64,000 nt of DNA from Rhizobium sp. AC27/96 (GTDB taxonomy: Bacteria; Pseudomonadota; Alphaproteobacteria; Rhizobiales; Rhizobiaceae): assembly GCF_001692325.1 (NCBI RefSeq), contig NZ_LXKN01000014.1, positions 1 to 64,000 of the forward strand, read 5' to 3'. This document shows positions 56,477 to 64,000 of this stretch, in pieces. The notes under the pieces are model-generated. The model did no database searches. It saw only the letters and a program-made list of their open reading frames with translations, and was not told the DNA's origin. The first letter of the stretch is position 1; each line of letters begins with the position of its first letter. The position numbers were made by a program, and so were the translations under genes.

Positions 56477-57505
56477 TCAGGCCGCCGGTTCTGCTGGAGC
56501 GGACCGACGGCGGGGATTTTCCATCATGCGTAAGTAGGCTGTCAGCAACGTGGAAAGCTCAGTCGTCGGTTGCCGGCGTTTTTCAGGACGGAGCCGTAGC
56601 CTCTTGCGCTCAAGAGCGTTCGCAAGCAAGCCGATCAGGGAAGCATATCCATCCGCCGAGAGGATGGCCCGTCGCCAAAGCGCGACCACAGCATCGTCAT
56701 CCTCTATCAGCCAGTCATTCGGCCGCATCGCGAGCCGCTCGAAACATCGAATGCGCGCCAATGTGGACAGGCTGACCAGAGACTTCATCGGATATTGGCC
56801 ACAGAAGTCGGGAATGGCCAAAAGGCTTCGGAGAAGGGAATTGGTAAGCAGCGAGCCAGTGATTGCCTCCAGCCTGCAGATATCGTGAATGCACCGGTCC
56901 AGCGATCGGATTTTCGGACTGATAAAACTCGTCGATGCCCGCCGCAGATCGAACCCGCAGGCGGCACAAAAATGCTGCGGGACAAGCTCAAGCTGACCGA
57001 AGACCGCGATGCGACTGCGGCAGGACGGGCATCGATCACGCAGTCCGCATCGGTGGTGCGGACACGAAATCCTGGTCGCCAGACGCCATTGCCGGCGAAA
57101 ATAGGGCTGGGCATCTTCGGCCAGGCATTGCGGGCAGAATTGCAGCCAGGTCGAACTCAGGCGGCGTCCATCATCGCGTAGGGGGAGGAGCAGGCGCTTC
57201 AGCGGCGATCCCTTCAGGGACATCGCGAAAAGTCGTGGCAGGGGAATGCCGGTGTGGGCCGTGAGGATATTGATAGCGTCGGTCTGGAAATTCATGTCGA
57301 GGGACGCAGACCACATCCCGGCGCTGAAGCCGAGCACACGGCCGAATGACCGAGGGGCTACGCCGTTTGCAAATGCCAGCCGATGCGCCCAGCTCGATAG
57401 CAACTCGTCAGGCTGCGGCCGCACGATAACCGGCCATCGGTCGGACATCACCTCTTGGTATCGCTCGCGGATGGCAATCGCGGGAGCGCGCTCCGAGGTT
57501 ATCAC
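56477..57505 (-). CDS. tniQ: TniQ-family transposition/targeting protein
   Basis: A 342-residue TniQ protein. SWAHRLAFANGV near the start is the family signature, and zinc-finger cysteines follow (CPQC, CPHH, CPSC, CAAC between about 125 and 190). The first start is GTG 57505, overlapping tniB (GTGA); ATG 57448 (MSDRWPVIV) is also plausible. It assists target choice with TniA and TniB. Confidence 0.88.
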   Translation of the reverse strand: MITSERAPAIAIRERYQEVMSDRWPVIVRPQPDELLSSWAHRLAFANGVAPRSFGRVLGFSAGMWSASLDMNFQTDAINILTAHTGIPLPRLFAMSLKGSPLKRLLLPLRDDGRRLSSTWLQFCPQCLAEDAQPYFRRQWRLATRISCPHHRCGLRDRCPSCRSRIAVFGQLELVPQHFCAACGFDLRRASTSFISPKIRSLDRCIHDICRLEAITGSLLTNSLLRSLLAIPDFCGQYPMKSLVSLSTLARIRCFERLAMRPNDWLIEDDDAVVALWRRAILSADGYASLIGLLANALERKRLRLRPEKRRQPTTELSTLLTAYLRMMENPRRRSAPAEPAA

Positions 57506-58380
57506 AGCAGGCTCTCGCGCAGAACAGCGCTGCGCCGCTGCGAGATCGGTACATAGTGGAGTTCGTTGAGCCCTGCCTTGGTGATGCGTTCCGCATCCGA
57601 GCGTATCGCGGCGATCAACGCCTTCGTGACGATGGCGACGGTCTCGCCGATCAATCCTTCTGACAGATTGAATATGCGTCGCGCCAACGGCTCATCTGAC
57701 AGATTCGAAACCTGGGCGAGCGGCAAGGCCGCCTCCAGGCTGTCCAGAAGCATGAGATACTCTTCGTTATACTGCCAGCGTGGAACGGCAAGAAAGTCGA
57801 AACGGCTCGCCATTTCGCTGGTGGCGTTGATGAAGTCGTAGACGGCCACCTCGCCGATCAGCACCGGCGAAATATCGTACTGCCGCCCGATCCGTCGCAG
57901 AAAGGCGAAGACAGCCTCGACATCGCGCGAGCGGCCGCGCAGTGCATTGTGGAATTCGTCGAAGATCAGCATCCTCGGTTTGACAGTTGCCAGCAAATGG
58001 TCGAGCTGCTCGGCCTTGCGTCTGACGTCGTGAAGATCCCCGCCGGGAGCTCGCAACGCTTGGAGAATGCTGCCGTAAAAGTGTCCGAGACCGGCGCCCT
58101 CGCGGGTCTGGATCATCCAGACTCTCTGCTCGGGCGAGCGCCTCAAGTGTTCGACGGCGAACCGCTCGGCGATCATCGTTTTGCCGTTGGCATATGGGCC
58201 GACCAGCATCAGACCCTGCGTGCGCAACGACGGGGGCCGTGAGAGCAGATCTGCCAGCCGTCGATGGGCGTGTTGCGCCACTTGATGTCCGATCCATCGC
58301 GAAGCACGGACGTAGGCGATGCGTTCGTCCGGATCACGATCGAGATAGGAGCGCACATGCTCAAGGAGATGACCTGACAC
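57502..58380 (-). CDS. tniB: TniB AAA ATPase
   Basis: A 292-residue ATPase of the Tn5053/Tn7 TnsC-like class. Walker A is VGPYANGKTMIAE and Walker B MLIFDEFHNAL. The start is GTG. It lies between tniA and tniQ and loads the transposase on target DNA. Confidence 0.9.
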   Translation of the reverse strand: MSGHLLEHVRSYLDRDPDERIAYVRASRWIGHQVAQHAHRRLADLLSRPPSLRTQGLMLVGPYANGKTMIAERFAVEHLRRSPEQRVWMIQTREGAGLGHFYGSILQALRAPGGDLHDVRRKAEQLDHLLATVKPRMLIFDEFHNALRGRSRDVEAVFAFLRRIGRQYDISPVLIGEVAVYDFINATSEMASRFDFLAVPRWQYNEEYLMLLDSLEAALPLAQVSNLSDEPLARRIFNLSEGLIGETVAIVTKALIAAIRSDAERITKAGLNELHYVPISQRRSAVLRESLL

Positions 58381-58386
58381 GCCTGT

Positions 58387-60039
58387 TCACCAATCTTCGA
58401 CCGGCAATGTGCGTTTCTGACGAACATGATGTTCGGTCGTCGCCGGCTCCTGTGACCGCATGGCTGAATAGGGTTTTGCCGCCGCCGCGGCATGTGCGGC
58501 GCGAACGGAATCGCGCAATTGGCTCTTCGACGGTTTTGCGGCGGCGGCTATGGTGGCGATTTCCCGGCGGAACGCTACCTGTTCGACGCTCGACCGTCGA
58601 TTTACCATGCGCCGACGGGCGCGCTCCGCCTCGAACTCCCACAGCGTCAGCGAGTTCAGTCGACCGTCGCGCCGCTCGACAGGCCGATATTGCCGGGTTT
58701 CCGGATCTCGAACGTAGACATGGCTGATGTCGCGAGGATCGTATCGGATTTCCAGTTTTCCAAGCCGGTCGCGCTGCGGAACGAGAACGCCAAGCCAGGG
58801 TGCATAATAGTGCAAGGCGAACATGCTGATGCCCTGCGGCGACAATTGTCTCTCGGTTCCCGGCAGAAACGACAACAACACATGTTGCGGGTCGTCATCG
58901 AAGCGCGGCAAGTTCTTGCTGTTCTGCCGCCATTCCATGATCGGCACCTTCAGCGTCTTGGAATTTTCCTGAAGATTGTGATCGATTACGGCCAGAGCGA
59001 CGCAACGCTCAAGATCCCCAAAACTCAGTCGGGCATGCTGCCCGGCAGGATATCCGTCACGATCGGCCACCGATCGGCCGGACGACCCCGGATAGGTGGT
59101 GAGAACCGCGTTGAGCTTGCCCAGGAGGCGTTCGACCACGCCTCCCTGATGTACCCGACCGCGATCACGGTATCGGATGCGGATGCCACAATCGTCGCAG
59201 CCGCGTTGGAACGCGTGCCCTTTGAATTCTTTCGCCGAGTCCGTGACGAGCAACCGTGGCCGACCGAACATCGGCCATGGGTGATCAAGGTTCCGTGCGG
59301 CAAGCCAGGCGTCCTTCGGGCACATGGCATGGGCGAGGCAAAGTGCGACAGACAGCACCGACGGCTTTTCCAGTGTCAGGCAAAAGCCGAGGATCGATCG
59401 CGTCGCAACGTCCGTGACGATCGTCAGATAGGGTCGACCGACAAACACACCGCTTGTGTCGACGACTTCCACGAAATTTATATCGGCCGGCGTATGGTCG
59501 ATTTGACAGGCATCCAGCGGGTGCGCCGCGTGGATGTAACCCGGTCGCGGTTTGAGGCGCAGCAAGTGCTTTGGATTGGCCGATCGCTTCCTGGCGATTT
59601 CTTCAGGTCCGAACAATGCCGGAATTCGCCGAGCGACGGAAACGTAGGACGGCAGGACCAGGCCGGCTTCTTCGCAGCGAGCACGGATTTCGGCAACGAC
59701 CGGGGCAAGTGGGGGCGCTTCCAGTACCAGCCATTGCTCGCGCAACGTCGTGCTGATGATCGCCTCCACTTCGGCCGGAAGCCGCGAGCGCCGGATTTCG
59801 GGGGTGCGCGGCAGCAACGCCGTTACCATTCGCACGGTGCGATAGCGTGCGAGCAGATTGTAGACTTGGCGGGTGGTCAGGCGCAGCTCGGCGGCGGCCC
59901 GAGCAACGGCATGCTGCCTTGGACCACCGTCATCGAGAATCTTGTCCAATTCACGGGCGGCACGTCGCGCCGCCGACCATTGCTCGTCCGTGACGGTCGG
60001 GGCTGCCTTGGGTGCTCGAACGCGCAATCGCTTTGGCAA
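58387..60039 (-). CDS. tniA: TniA DDE transposase
   Basis: A 550-residue Mu/Tn5053-type transposase. The catalytic triad reads D181 (CQIDHTP), D267 (LLVTDSAKEF) and E303 (GVVERLLG), with 35 residues between the last two. An N-terminal HTH (AAELRLTTRQVYNLLARYR) binds the ends. The apparent start is TTG 60039. First gene of tniABQ, right beside the element end near 60128. Confidence 0.92.
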   Translation of the reverse strand: MPKRLRVRAPKAAPTVTDEQWSAARRAARELDKILDDGGPRQHAVARAAAELRLTTRQVYNLLARYRTVRMVTALLPRTPEIRRSRLPAEVEAIISTTLREQWLVLEAPPLAPVVAEIRARCEEAGLVLPSYVSVARRIPALFGPEEIARKRSANPKHLLRLKPRPGYIHAAHPLDACQIDHTPADINFVEVVDTSGVFVGRPYLTIVTDVATRSILGFCLTLEKPSVLSVALCLAHAMCPKDAWLAARNLDHPWPMFGRPRLLVTDSAKEFKGHAFQRGCDDCGIRIRYRDRGRVHQGGVVERLLGKLNAVLTTYPGSSGRSVADRDGYPAGQHARLSFGDLERCVALAVIDHNLQENSKTLKVPIMEWRQNSKNLPRFDDDPQHVLLSFLPGTERQLSPQGISMFALHYYAPWLGVLVPQRDRLGKLEIRYDPRDISHVYVRDPETRQYRPVERRDGRLNSLTLWEFEAERARRRMVNRRSSVEQVAFRREIATIAAAAKPSKSQLRDSVRAAHAAAAAKPYSAMRSQEPATTEHHVRQKRTLPVEDW

Positions 60040-60107
60040 ACGGCAGCTCTCGCTGAAATCGTTAGCGGAAAATTGCGTCGTATTTACCAGCTAAACCTAA
60101 CGGAGGC

Positions 60108-60128
60108 GTGACATTTTCCAAATTGACA
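60108..60128. mobile_element. Candidate right end of the Tni transposon
   Basis: TGACATTTTCCAAATTGACA lies just outside tniA; read inward it starts TGTCA, like ends of Tn5053-family elements. TTTTCC-containing copies recur inside (about 60066). The start codon of the next gene falls inside this sequence. No matching left end was found; cargo may reach back to about 49400. Confidence 0.5.
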
Positions 60129-61235
60129 TCGCAAGGTAAAACCCACACCGAAAGCGCCCTGGCGCGGCTCGACGAGCGCATCGCCCGCTCAGCCGTGGGC
60201 GCGGGCTGGATCGAACGCGCGCACTTCGCAGACGCCTGCGCCTCGCTGTGGATCGACGGCGAACTGGTGCATCTCGAGGACCTGGTGCTGCACGATGCCG
60301 GCGCCGATATCCGCGCGCCCACGCACGAGCTGACCATCGCCCGCGACGTGCTGCGTACACGTCGGCGGATCGCATCGCAGCCGCCCGGCTGGGCGCTCAG
60401 CCCCGATGGTCTGCGCAGCCTGCGCGGGCACGACTTCGTCGCCGGCGTGTCTGCGAAGGAACAGGACGCCGACAGCACCGCGGCAATCGACACCGCCGAG
60501 CCGGGTGCCGTCACGGCCGGAGAAGAGGAGGGGGAGGATATCACTGACGTTGCCAGCCCGCTCGACGCCGAGTTCGCTGCCATCGATGCAGTGCTGGCCC
60601 GATCGGAAGCGGCCATCAAACAGGCAAAGACGCCGAACCGCGTCGGTTCCCGCGAAAAGGATCCGTTCGTCTACGATCTCGACTGGGACGAGGACGAACG
60701 GCTCGGGGAATGGCGGGCGGCCCTGCGCGAGTTCGACGGTTTTCCGCCGGTGTTGCAGGCGATTGTCGCCCTCGACGCCTGGAATGAATTATCCGTGCTG
60801 CAGCATGCGCCCTGGCTCGGCCGGCTGCTTGCGGCTTCCATTCTGCGCGAGGCGGGCCTCACCACGACGGCGCACCTGGCCGCGTTCAATCTCGGTCTTA
60901 AAACCATACCTGTCGATCGCCGCCGGCATCGCGATCGCGAAATCCGGCTGATGGCCGTTCTCTCAGGTCTGACTGCCGCCGCTGAGCTCGGCCTCAAGGA
61001 ACACGACCGTCTAACCCTTGCCCAGCAGGCGATGGAGCGCCGGCTGATCGGCCGGCGCCAAACGTCAAAGCTGCCGGAGCTGATTGAACTGGTGATGTCG
61101 CGGCCGCTTGTTTCCACCGGCATGGTGGCCAAGGCGATCGACGTGACGCCGCAGGCCGCGCTGCGGATCGTCGGTGAGCTCGGGCTCAGGGAGATGACGG
61201 GGAGGGGGAGGTTTCGCGCATGGGGGATAGTATAA
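60108..61235 (+). CDS. RHE_PE00001-family (DUF1612/HTH) protein, N-terminus replaced
   Basis: A 375-residue protein of the rhizobial plasmid family RHE_PE00001. Recognisable parts are [30 protein letters not shown] and the C-terminal HTH ([20 protein letters not shown]). The first ~18 residues ([12 protein letters not shown]) are encoded by the transposon end, so the native start is lost and GTG 60108 with CGGAGG is a replacement. The gene may still be expressed. Its usual neighbours ScpB and DUF1403 now lie 10.7 kb away. Confidence 0.7.
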   Translation: MTFSKLTSQGKTHTESALARLDERIARSAVGAGWIERAHFADACASLWIDGELVHLEDLVLHDAGADIRAPTHELTIARDVLRTRRRIASQPPGWALSPDGLRSLRGHDFVAGVSAKEQDADSTAAIDTAEPGAVTAGEEEGEDITDVASPLDAEFAAIDAVLARSEAAIKQAKTPNRVGSREKDPFVYDLDWDEDERLGEWRAALREFDGFPPVLQAIVALDAWNELSVLQHAPWLGRLLAASILREAGLTTTAHLAAFNLGLKTIPVDRRRHRDREIRLMAVLSGLTAAAELGLKEHDRLTLAQQAMERRLIGRRQTSKLPELIELVMSRPLVSTGMVAKAIDVTPQAALRIVGELGLREMTGRGRFRAWGIV

Positions 61236-61482
61236 ATTCCCGGCGATCGTGCCTGCGCCTTGGGTGATTTTGTGACTGGAGCTTAGGTAGGCGATATTCT
61301 TGAACATAGGCGACTGCGAATGTCTTTCAGCTCACCGCAGATGTTCACACGAGAATATCCGCTCCCGTAATTTCACCCGAAAATCGGCGACGACAGAACG
61401 AGTTCGCTGCATCTTACTACCTTGACGGGCGAGTTCGTGCAGCGTGAAATAATTTCAAATAGATTTTTCCGATTCGGCAGAT
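61236..61482. promoter_or_regulatory. Intergenic with candidate sigma70 promoter
   Basis: TTGACG (61422-61427), 17 bp, then TGAAAT (61445-61450) could drive the coupled operon downstream. The rest shows no feature. Confidence 0.35.
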
Positions 61483-62295
61483 ATGGGGATTGAAGGAGGT
61501 ATGAACGCTGTCGAACCAAAGCCTGGGCCGCTTAAATGCCCTGATCCGCTTACCCACAGTAAGCTCAAAGGGCCTGCGTACGCTCGCTTTCCCGATGTGG
61601 AGCGCCAGATCGCTGAGGTGATCCAACACCCCCCCGATACCTGGGAAAACCTGATATTCGCGAATGTTTCGCGCTGGAAGTCGCAGACTCTGGTGTATCT
61701 CCTACGCCGTGTAACTTCGGACACAAGGTTTTTTGGACGGTTGGTGGACGTTATAATGTGCCGTGCCTCAAACAATCTCGGCTATCTCAGTCAACAATTC
61801 GACCGGGCGACGGTCGAGATAATTGACGCAGAGGTCGCGGAAGCTCTGACCGAACTTATATTCCTGGAAGTGCCAACAAAGGCGTCCGAGTACCTGGAGA
61901 TTGCATTTGACGACAAGGTAAAGCAACTCGCCGCTCGATCGTCGAAGCGGTACAAGCACCATCCAGCGCGATATAGTGTCTTAACCGAGTCCAATACGAA
62001 AAATGGTGTCGCCCCTCTCGATACAGTAGCCACGGCGAATGACCCCTACAGCCTGCTGGCTGATCGCATCGATCAAGGTCTCGTGAGGCGCTTGTTGAAG
62101 GCGATAACCGATCCACGCCATCGTCAAGCTTTCATACTGCGCAAGATGCGCGAATGGCCCATGTGGAACGCCGATCCGGGCGTTCCTTCGGTTTTGCATT
62201 ATTTTGGCCTCGTCGAATCTCAACGCCGAACGGTCCAGTATTGGATCGAACGCGCGGAGGAGGAGATGCGTGAGGCCTACGGAGAAGAACAATGA
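61483..62295 (+). CDS. Sigma-factor-like HTH protein
   Basis: A 270-residue protein of unknown family. The last 75 residues look like sigma-70 region 4: LLKAITDPRHRQAFILRKMR, then YFGLVESQRRTVQYWIERA ending in a basic helix. The N-terminal part is helical and might hold a region-2-like domain (RWKSQTLVYLLRRVTS). The start is uncertain: ATG 61501 has AAGGAGGT too close, ATG 61483 has none. Its stop overlaps the next ATG (ATGA). It may act as a dedicated transcription factor or sensor for the operon. Confidence 0.5.
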   Translation: MGIEGGMNAVEPKPGPLKCPDPLTHSKLKGPAYARFPDVERQIAEVIQHPPDTWENLIFANVSRWKSQTLVYLLRRVTSDTRFFGRLVDVIMCRASNNLGYLSQQFDRATVEIIDAEVAEALTELIFLEVPTKASEYLEIAFDDKVKQLAARSSKRYKHHPARYSVLTESNTKNGVAPLDTVATANDPYSLLADRIDQGLVRRLLKAITDPRHRQAFILRKMREWPMWNADPGVPSVLHYFGLVESQRRTVQYWIERAEEEMREAYGEEQ

Positions 62296-62933
62296 CAACT
62301 AATCAAAACGTCACATTTGACGATGTGCTCACGTTTCTTCTTGAAGAGGAGGTGACTCCGACCCACGCAAACTTAATGCATTGGATCGCTCGGTATCCCT
62401 CGTTCGCCAATGAACTGACTGACTATTTCGCCGAATGGGCAGTTCAATCTGAAATGGGCGACGCCGAAACCGAGCAATCCCGCGTGGAACGTTTCGCGAA
62501 CATTGGTGTCAGTCGTGCCCTTAATCTTCTACATGCCCGCCAAGTGAAGTCCGCCTCAATGACTGTAAAGCAGCCCAGAACGTTGGCGCAGTTGTCGGGA
62601 GCAGTAAACATGACGTTTGCAGCGCTCGCGGACGTGGTGGGTATAGACGAGGAGATCATCACGAAACTTGATCTTTGCCGCATTCCTGCGAAGGAAATTC
62701 CGAGAAACCTAGCCGAGAGTTTGGCGCATTTTCTCAATGCGACCATTCACGAGATTTGGACCTCGCTTTCGTTCGCTCCTCGCCCGACATCTGCCCGTGC
62801 GCTGCAAAAGAGCCGTAAACCGGCGGTGATCAAAACCGAAACCTTCAAAGAAGCAATCGAGGCGTCATCGATGTCGCCGGCGCAAAAGGACGCCTGGCTT
62901 CGATCAATAAATCAAGGGACTGGACCTCCATGA
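62292..62933 (+). CDS. Hypothetical protein, coupled operon member
   Basis: A 213-residue protein not recognised. The N-terminal segment (LTFLLEEEVTPTHANLMHWI, YPSFANELTDYFAEW) resembles short anti-sigma/partner motifs, and the middle LADVVGIDEEIITKLDLCRI is HTH-like. It overlaps both neighbours by ATGA, so it is made in fixed ratio with them and probably forms a complex with one. Confidence 0.5.
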   Translation: MTTNQNVTFDDVLTFLLEEEVTPTHANLMHWIARYPSFANELTDYFAEWAVQSEMGDAETEQSRVERFANIGVSRALNLLHARQVKSASMTVKQPRTLAQLSGAVNMTFAALADVVGIDEEIITKLDLCRIPAKEIPRNLAESLAHFLNATIHEIWTSLSFAPRPTSARALQKSRKPAVIKTETFKEAIEASSMSPAQKDAWLRSINQGTGPP

Positions 62934-64000
62934 GCAGTTGGAACGAGATTCGGTCGCAGGCGCGAAGCTGGCACGCTGAACTTGCTGGTGAAGCTTCGGA
63001 GCTGGTCGCAGCCGCCGCGTTGCTCAAAAAGGCGGCGGAAACAACTGGCGTCTCCGTCAAACTGGTAGCATCTACCAACATACTTCTGGACGGAGCGCGC
63101 GCGACCTACGCTCCCGCCGCGTCTCCGGAGCCGCCGAAAATCTATTGCGCGAACGACCTTTCACCCGCGGATGAAAATTTCTGCCTGGCTCACGAATTTG
63201 GGCACCATAGGCTTCATGATGAGGTCGGAGGGTGCAATCACGACGATATCGACGAATGGACGCCCACTGAACCAGAAAGCTCGGCCGTCGGTGAAACTGA
63301 TGCGTATAGTCCGAAGCAACGACGCGAGGCTCAAGCCAACCTCTTCGCCCGTGAATTCCTGTTACCCAGAGACAAACTTAAAGCTCATTATTTATCTAGA
63401 AACGCGACGGCGGAAGAAATCGCTCGAGAACTTGAGGTGCCGCCTGAATTGGTGCTTCAGCAGCTAGCGGACGCAATTTTGCTTCCCGACGATCCTCCAG
63501 TTCGCGATCCACGGCAAGAGCCCGAGCCGGATTCCAGTCAGATGAAAGCTATTCAGGCACCTCCCGGGCCGCATCAGGTGCGAGCTGGTCCGGGCACGGG
63601 TAAGACGCGGACACTTGTGAGCCGCGTTGCGCATCTGATTGAAGGCGGTGAAGCGCCAGGCAGGATCCTAGCTCTAACCTATTCCAATGACTCGGCGATT
63701 GATTTGGCATCGCGTATCAGAGCTAGTATCGGCCCGAAGAGCGCCGGGGTATGGACAGGTACTTTCCACGCTTTTGGCCTGGAAACCCTCAGACTATTCT
63801 GGTCCGAGATCGGCCCGAACGATGCGCCCGAGCTGGCGACGCGAACTGACCAGCTGTTCTTACTCGAAGAGCTCATGCCAGAGCTGGATCTCGATCATTA
63901 TTTTGATCTGTATGAGCCTCTGCGCGGTCTGAAGTCCATCCTTGCAGCGATCAGTCGCGCGAAGGACGAGATGTGCTCTCCAGAGATGTATGCCACCTAC
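62930..64000 (+). CDS. ImmA/IrrE metallopeptidase - UvrD helicase fusion (partial)
   Basis: An open frame of 357 codons runs to the window edge. Residues 1-150 form an ImmA/IrrE-type zinc peptidase: CLAHEFGHH gives HEFGH at 88-92, and NLFAREFLLP follows. From about 200 a UvrD/Rep-type superfamily 1 helicase begins, with the Q motif SSQMKAIQAP, Walker A RAGPGTGKT (218-226), motif Ia ALTYSNDSAIDLASRI, and TFHAFG (278-283). The remaining helicase motifs lie outside the window. Such a fusion joins regulated proteolysis with DNA unwinding. It starts inside the previous gene's stop (ATGA). Confidence 0.85.
   Translation, partial: MSSWNEIRSQARSWHAELAGEASELVAAAALLKKAAETTGVSVKLVASTNILLDGARATYAPAASPEPPKIYCANDLSPADENFCLAHEFGHHRLHDEVGGCNHDDIDEWTPTEPESSAVGETDAYSPKQRREAQANLFAREFLLPRDKLKAHYLSRNATAEEIARELEVPPELVLQQLADAILLPDDPPVRDPRQEPEPDSSQMKAIQAPPGPHQVRAGPGTGKTRTLVSRVAHLIEGGEAPGRILALTYSNDSAIDLASRIRASIGPKSAGVWTGTFHAFGLETLRLFWSEIGPNDAPELATRTDQLFLLEELMPELDLDHYFDLYEPLRGLKSILAAISRAKDEMCSPEMYATY

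Noticed and set aside
58492..60111. Plus-strand ORF of 539 residues
   Set aside because: Antisense shadow of tniA, which has a full DDE triad; no domain features in the shadow frame.

Overview
The window looks like part of a self-transmissible repABC plasmid from an alphaproteobacterium of the Rhizobiales (Rhizobium/Agrobacterium/Ensifer type). The reasons are a repABC replication cassette with a counter-transcribed RNA signal between repB and repC, a quorum-sensing-controlled conjugation system (traI, traR, traM, a full trb operon, traCDG and traAFBH around a Ti-type oriT), an Aap-type amino acid transporter, and plasmid-associated families such as DUF1403 and RHE_PE00001. No tRNA, rRNA or CRISPR array was seen.

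Region 1 (1-13.4 kb): after an IS3 fragment interrupted by a truncated IS66 element comes a catabolic locus. It holds an SHMT-fold PLP enzyme, a LysR regulator, an atypical GlyA with the active-site substitutions expected of an alpha-methylserine-type hydroxymethyltransferase, D-serine ammonia-lyase, FolD, PurU and a four-gene polar amino acid ABC transporter. Together these can import a 2-substituted serine, best fitting alpha-hydroxymethylserine, split it into D-serine and methylene-THF, turn D-serine into pyruvate, and burn the one-carbon unit to formate while recycling THF. A structured small RNA candidate with its own terminator follows the transporter.

Region 2 (13.6-40.6 kb): the plasmid backbone. 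traG-traD-traC and traA-traF-traB-traH diverge from oriT. An AbiEi-like/Fic fusion protein with six exactly 24-bp-spaced direct repeats upstream and an XRE regulator with tandem operators follow. Next are traM and traR (convergent), the trb operon headed by traI, and repABC. A 17-bp dyad is shared exactly between the traC/traA and traI/repA intergenic regions and is the likely tra box.

Region 3 (40.6-49.4 kb): accessory genes. A three-gene minus-strand cluster (PD-(D/E)XK-like, DUF2971-like, HEPN-like) converges on a PLD-fold-like gene and resembles a defence module. Two tyrosine recombinases follow, one coupled to a small conserved gene, then DUF1403 and ScpB genes.

Region 4 (49.4-61.2 kb): metal and arsenic cargo. 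It contains a CDF-like protein, a ChrB-N-like protein, a HIT protein, a TSUP permease and an overlapping arsR-arsC-aqpS-arsC-arsH-MFS operon with a divergent DUF6428 gene. A tniQ-tniB-tniA transposition module follows; its apparent end supplies the start codon of an RHE_PE00001-family gene.

Region 5 (61.5-64 kb): a translationally coupled trio ends in a protein fusing an ImmA/IrrE zinc metallopeptidase to a UvrD-type helicase, cut by the window edge. It is the strongest candidate here for an undescribed defence or stress system.
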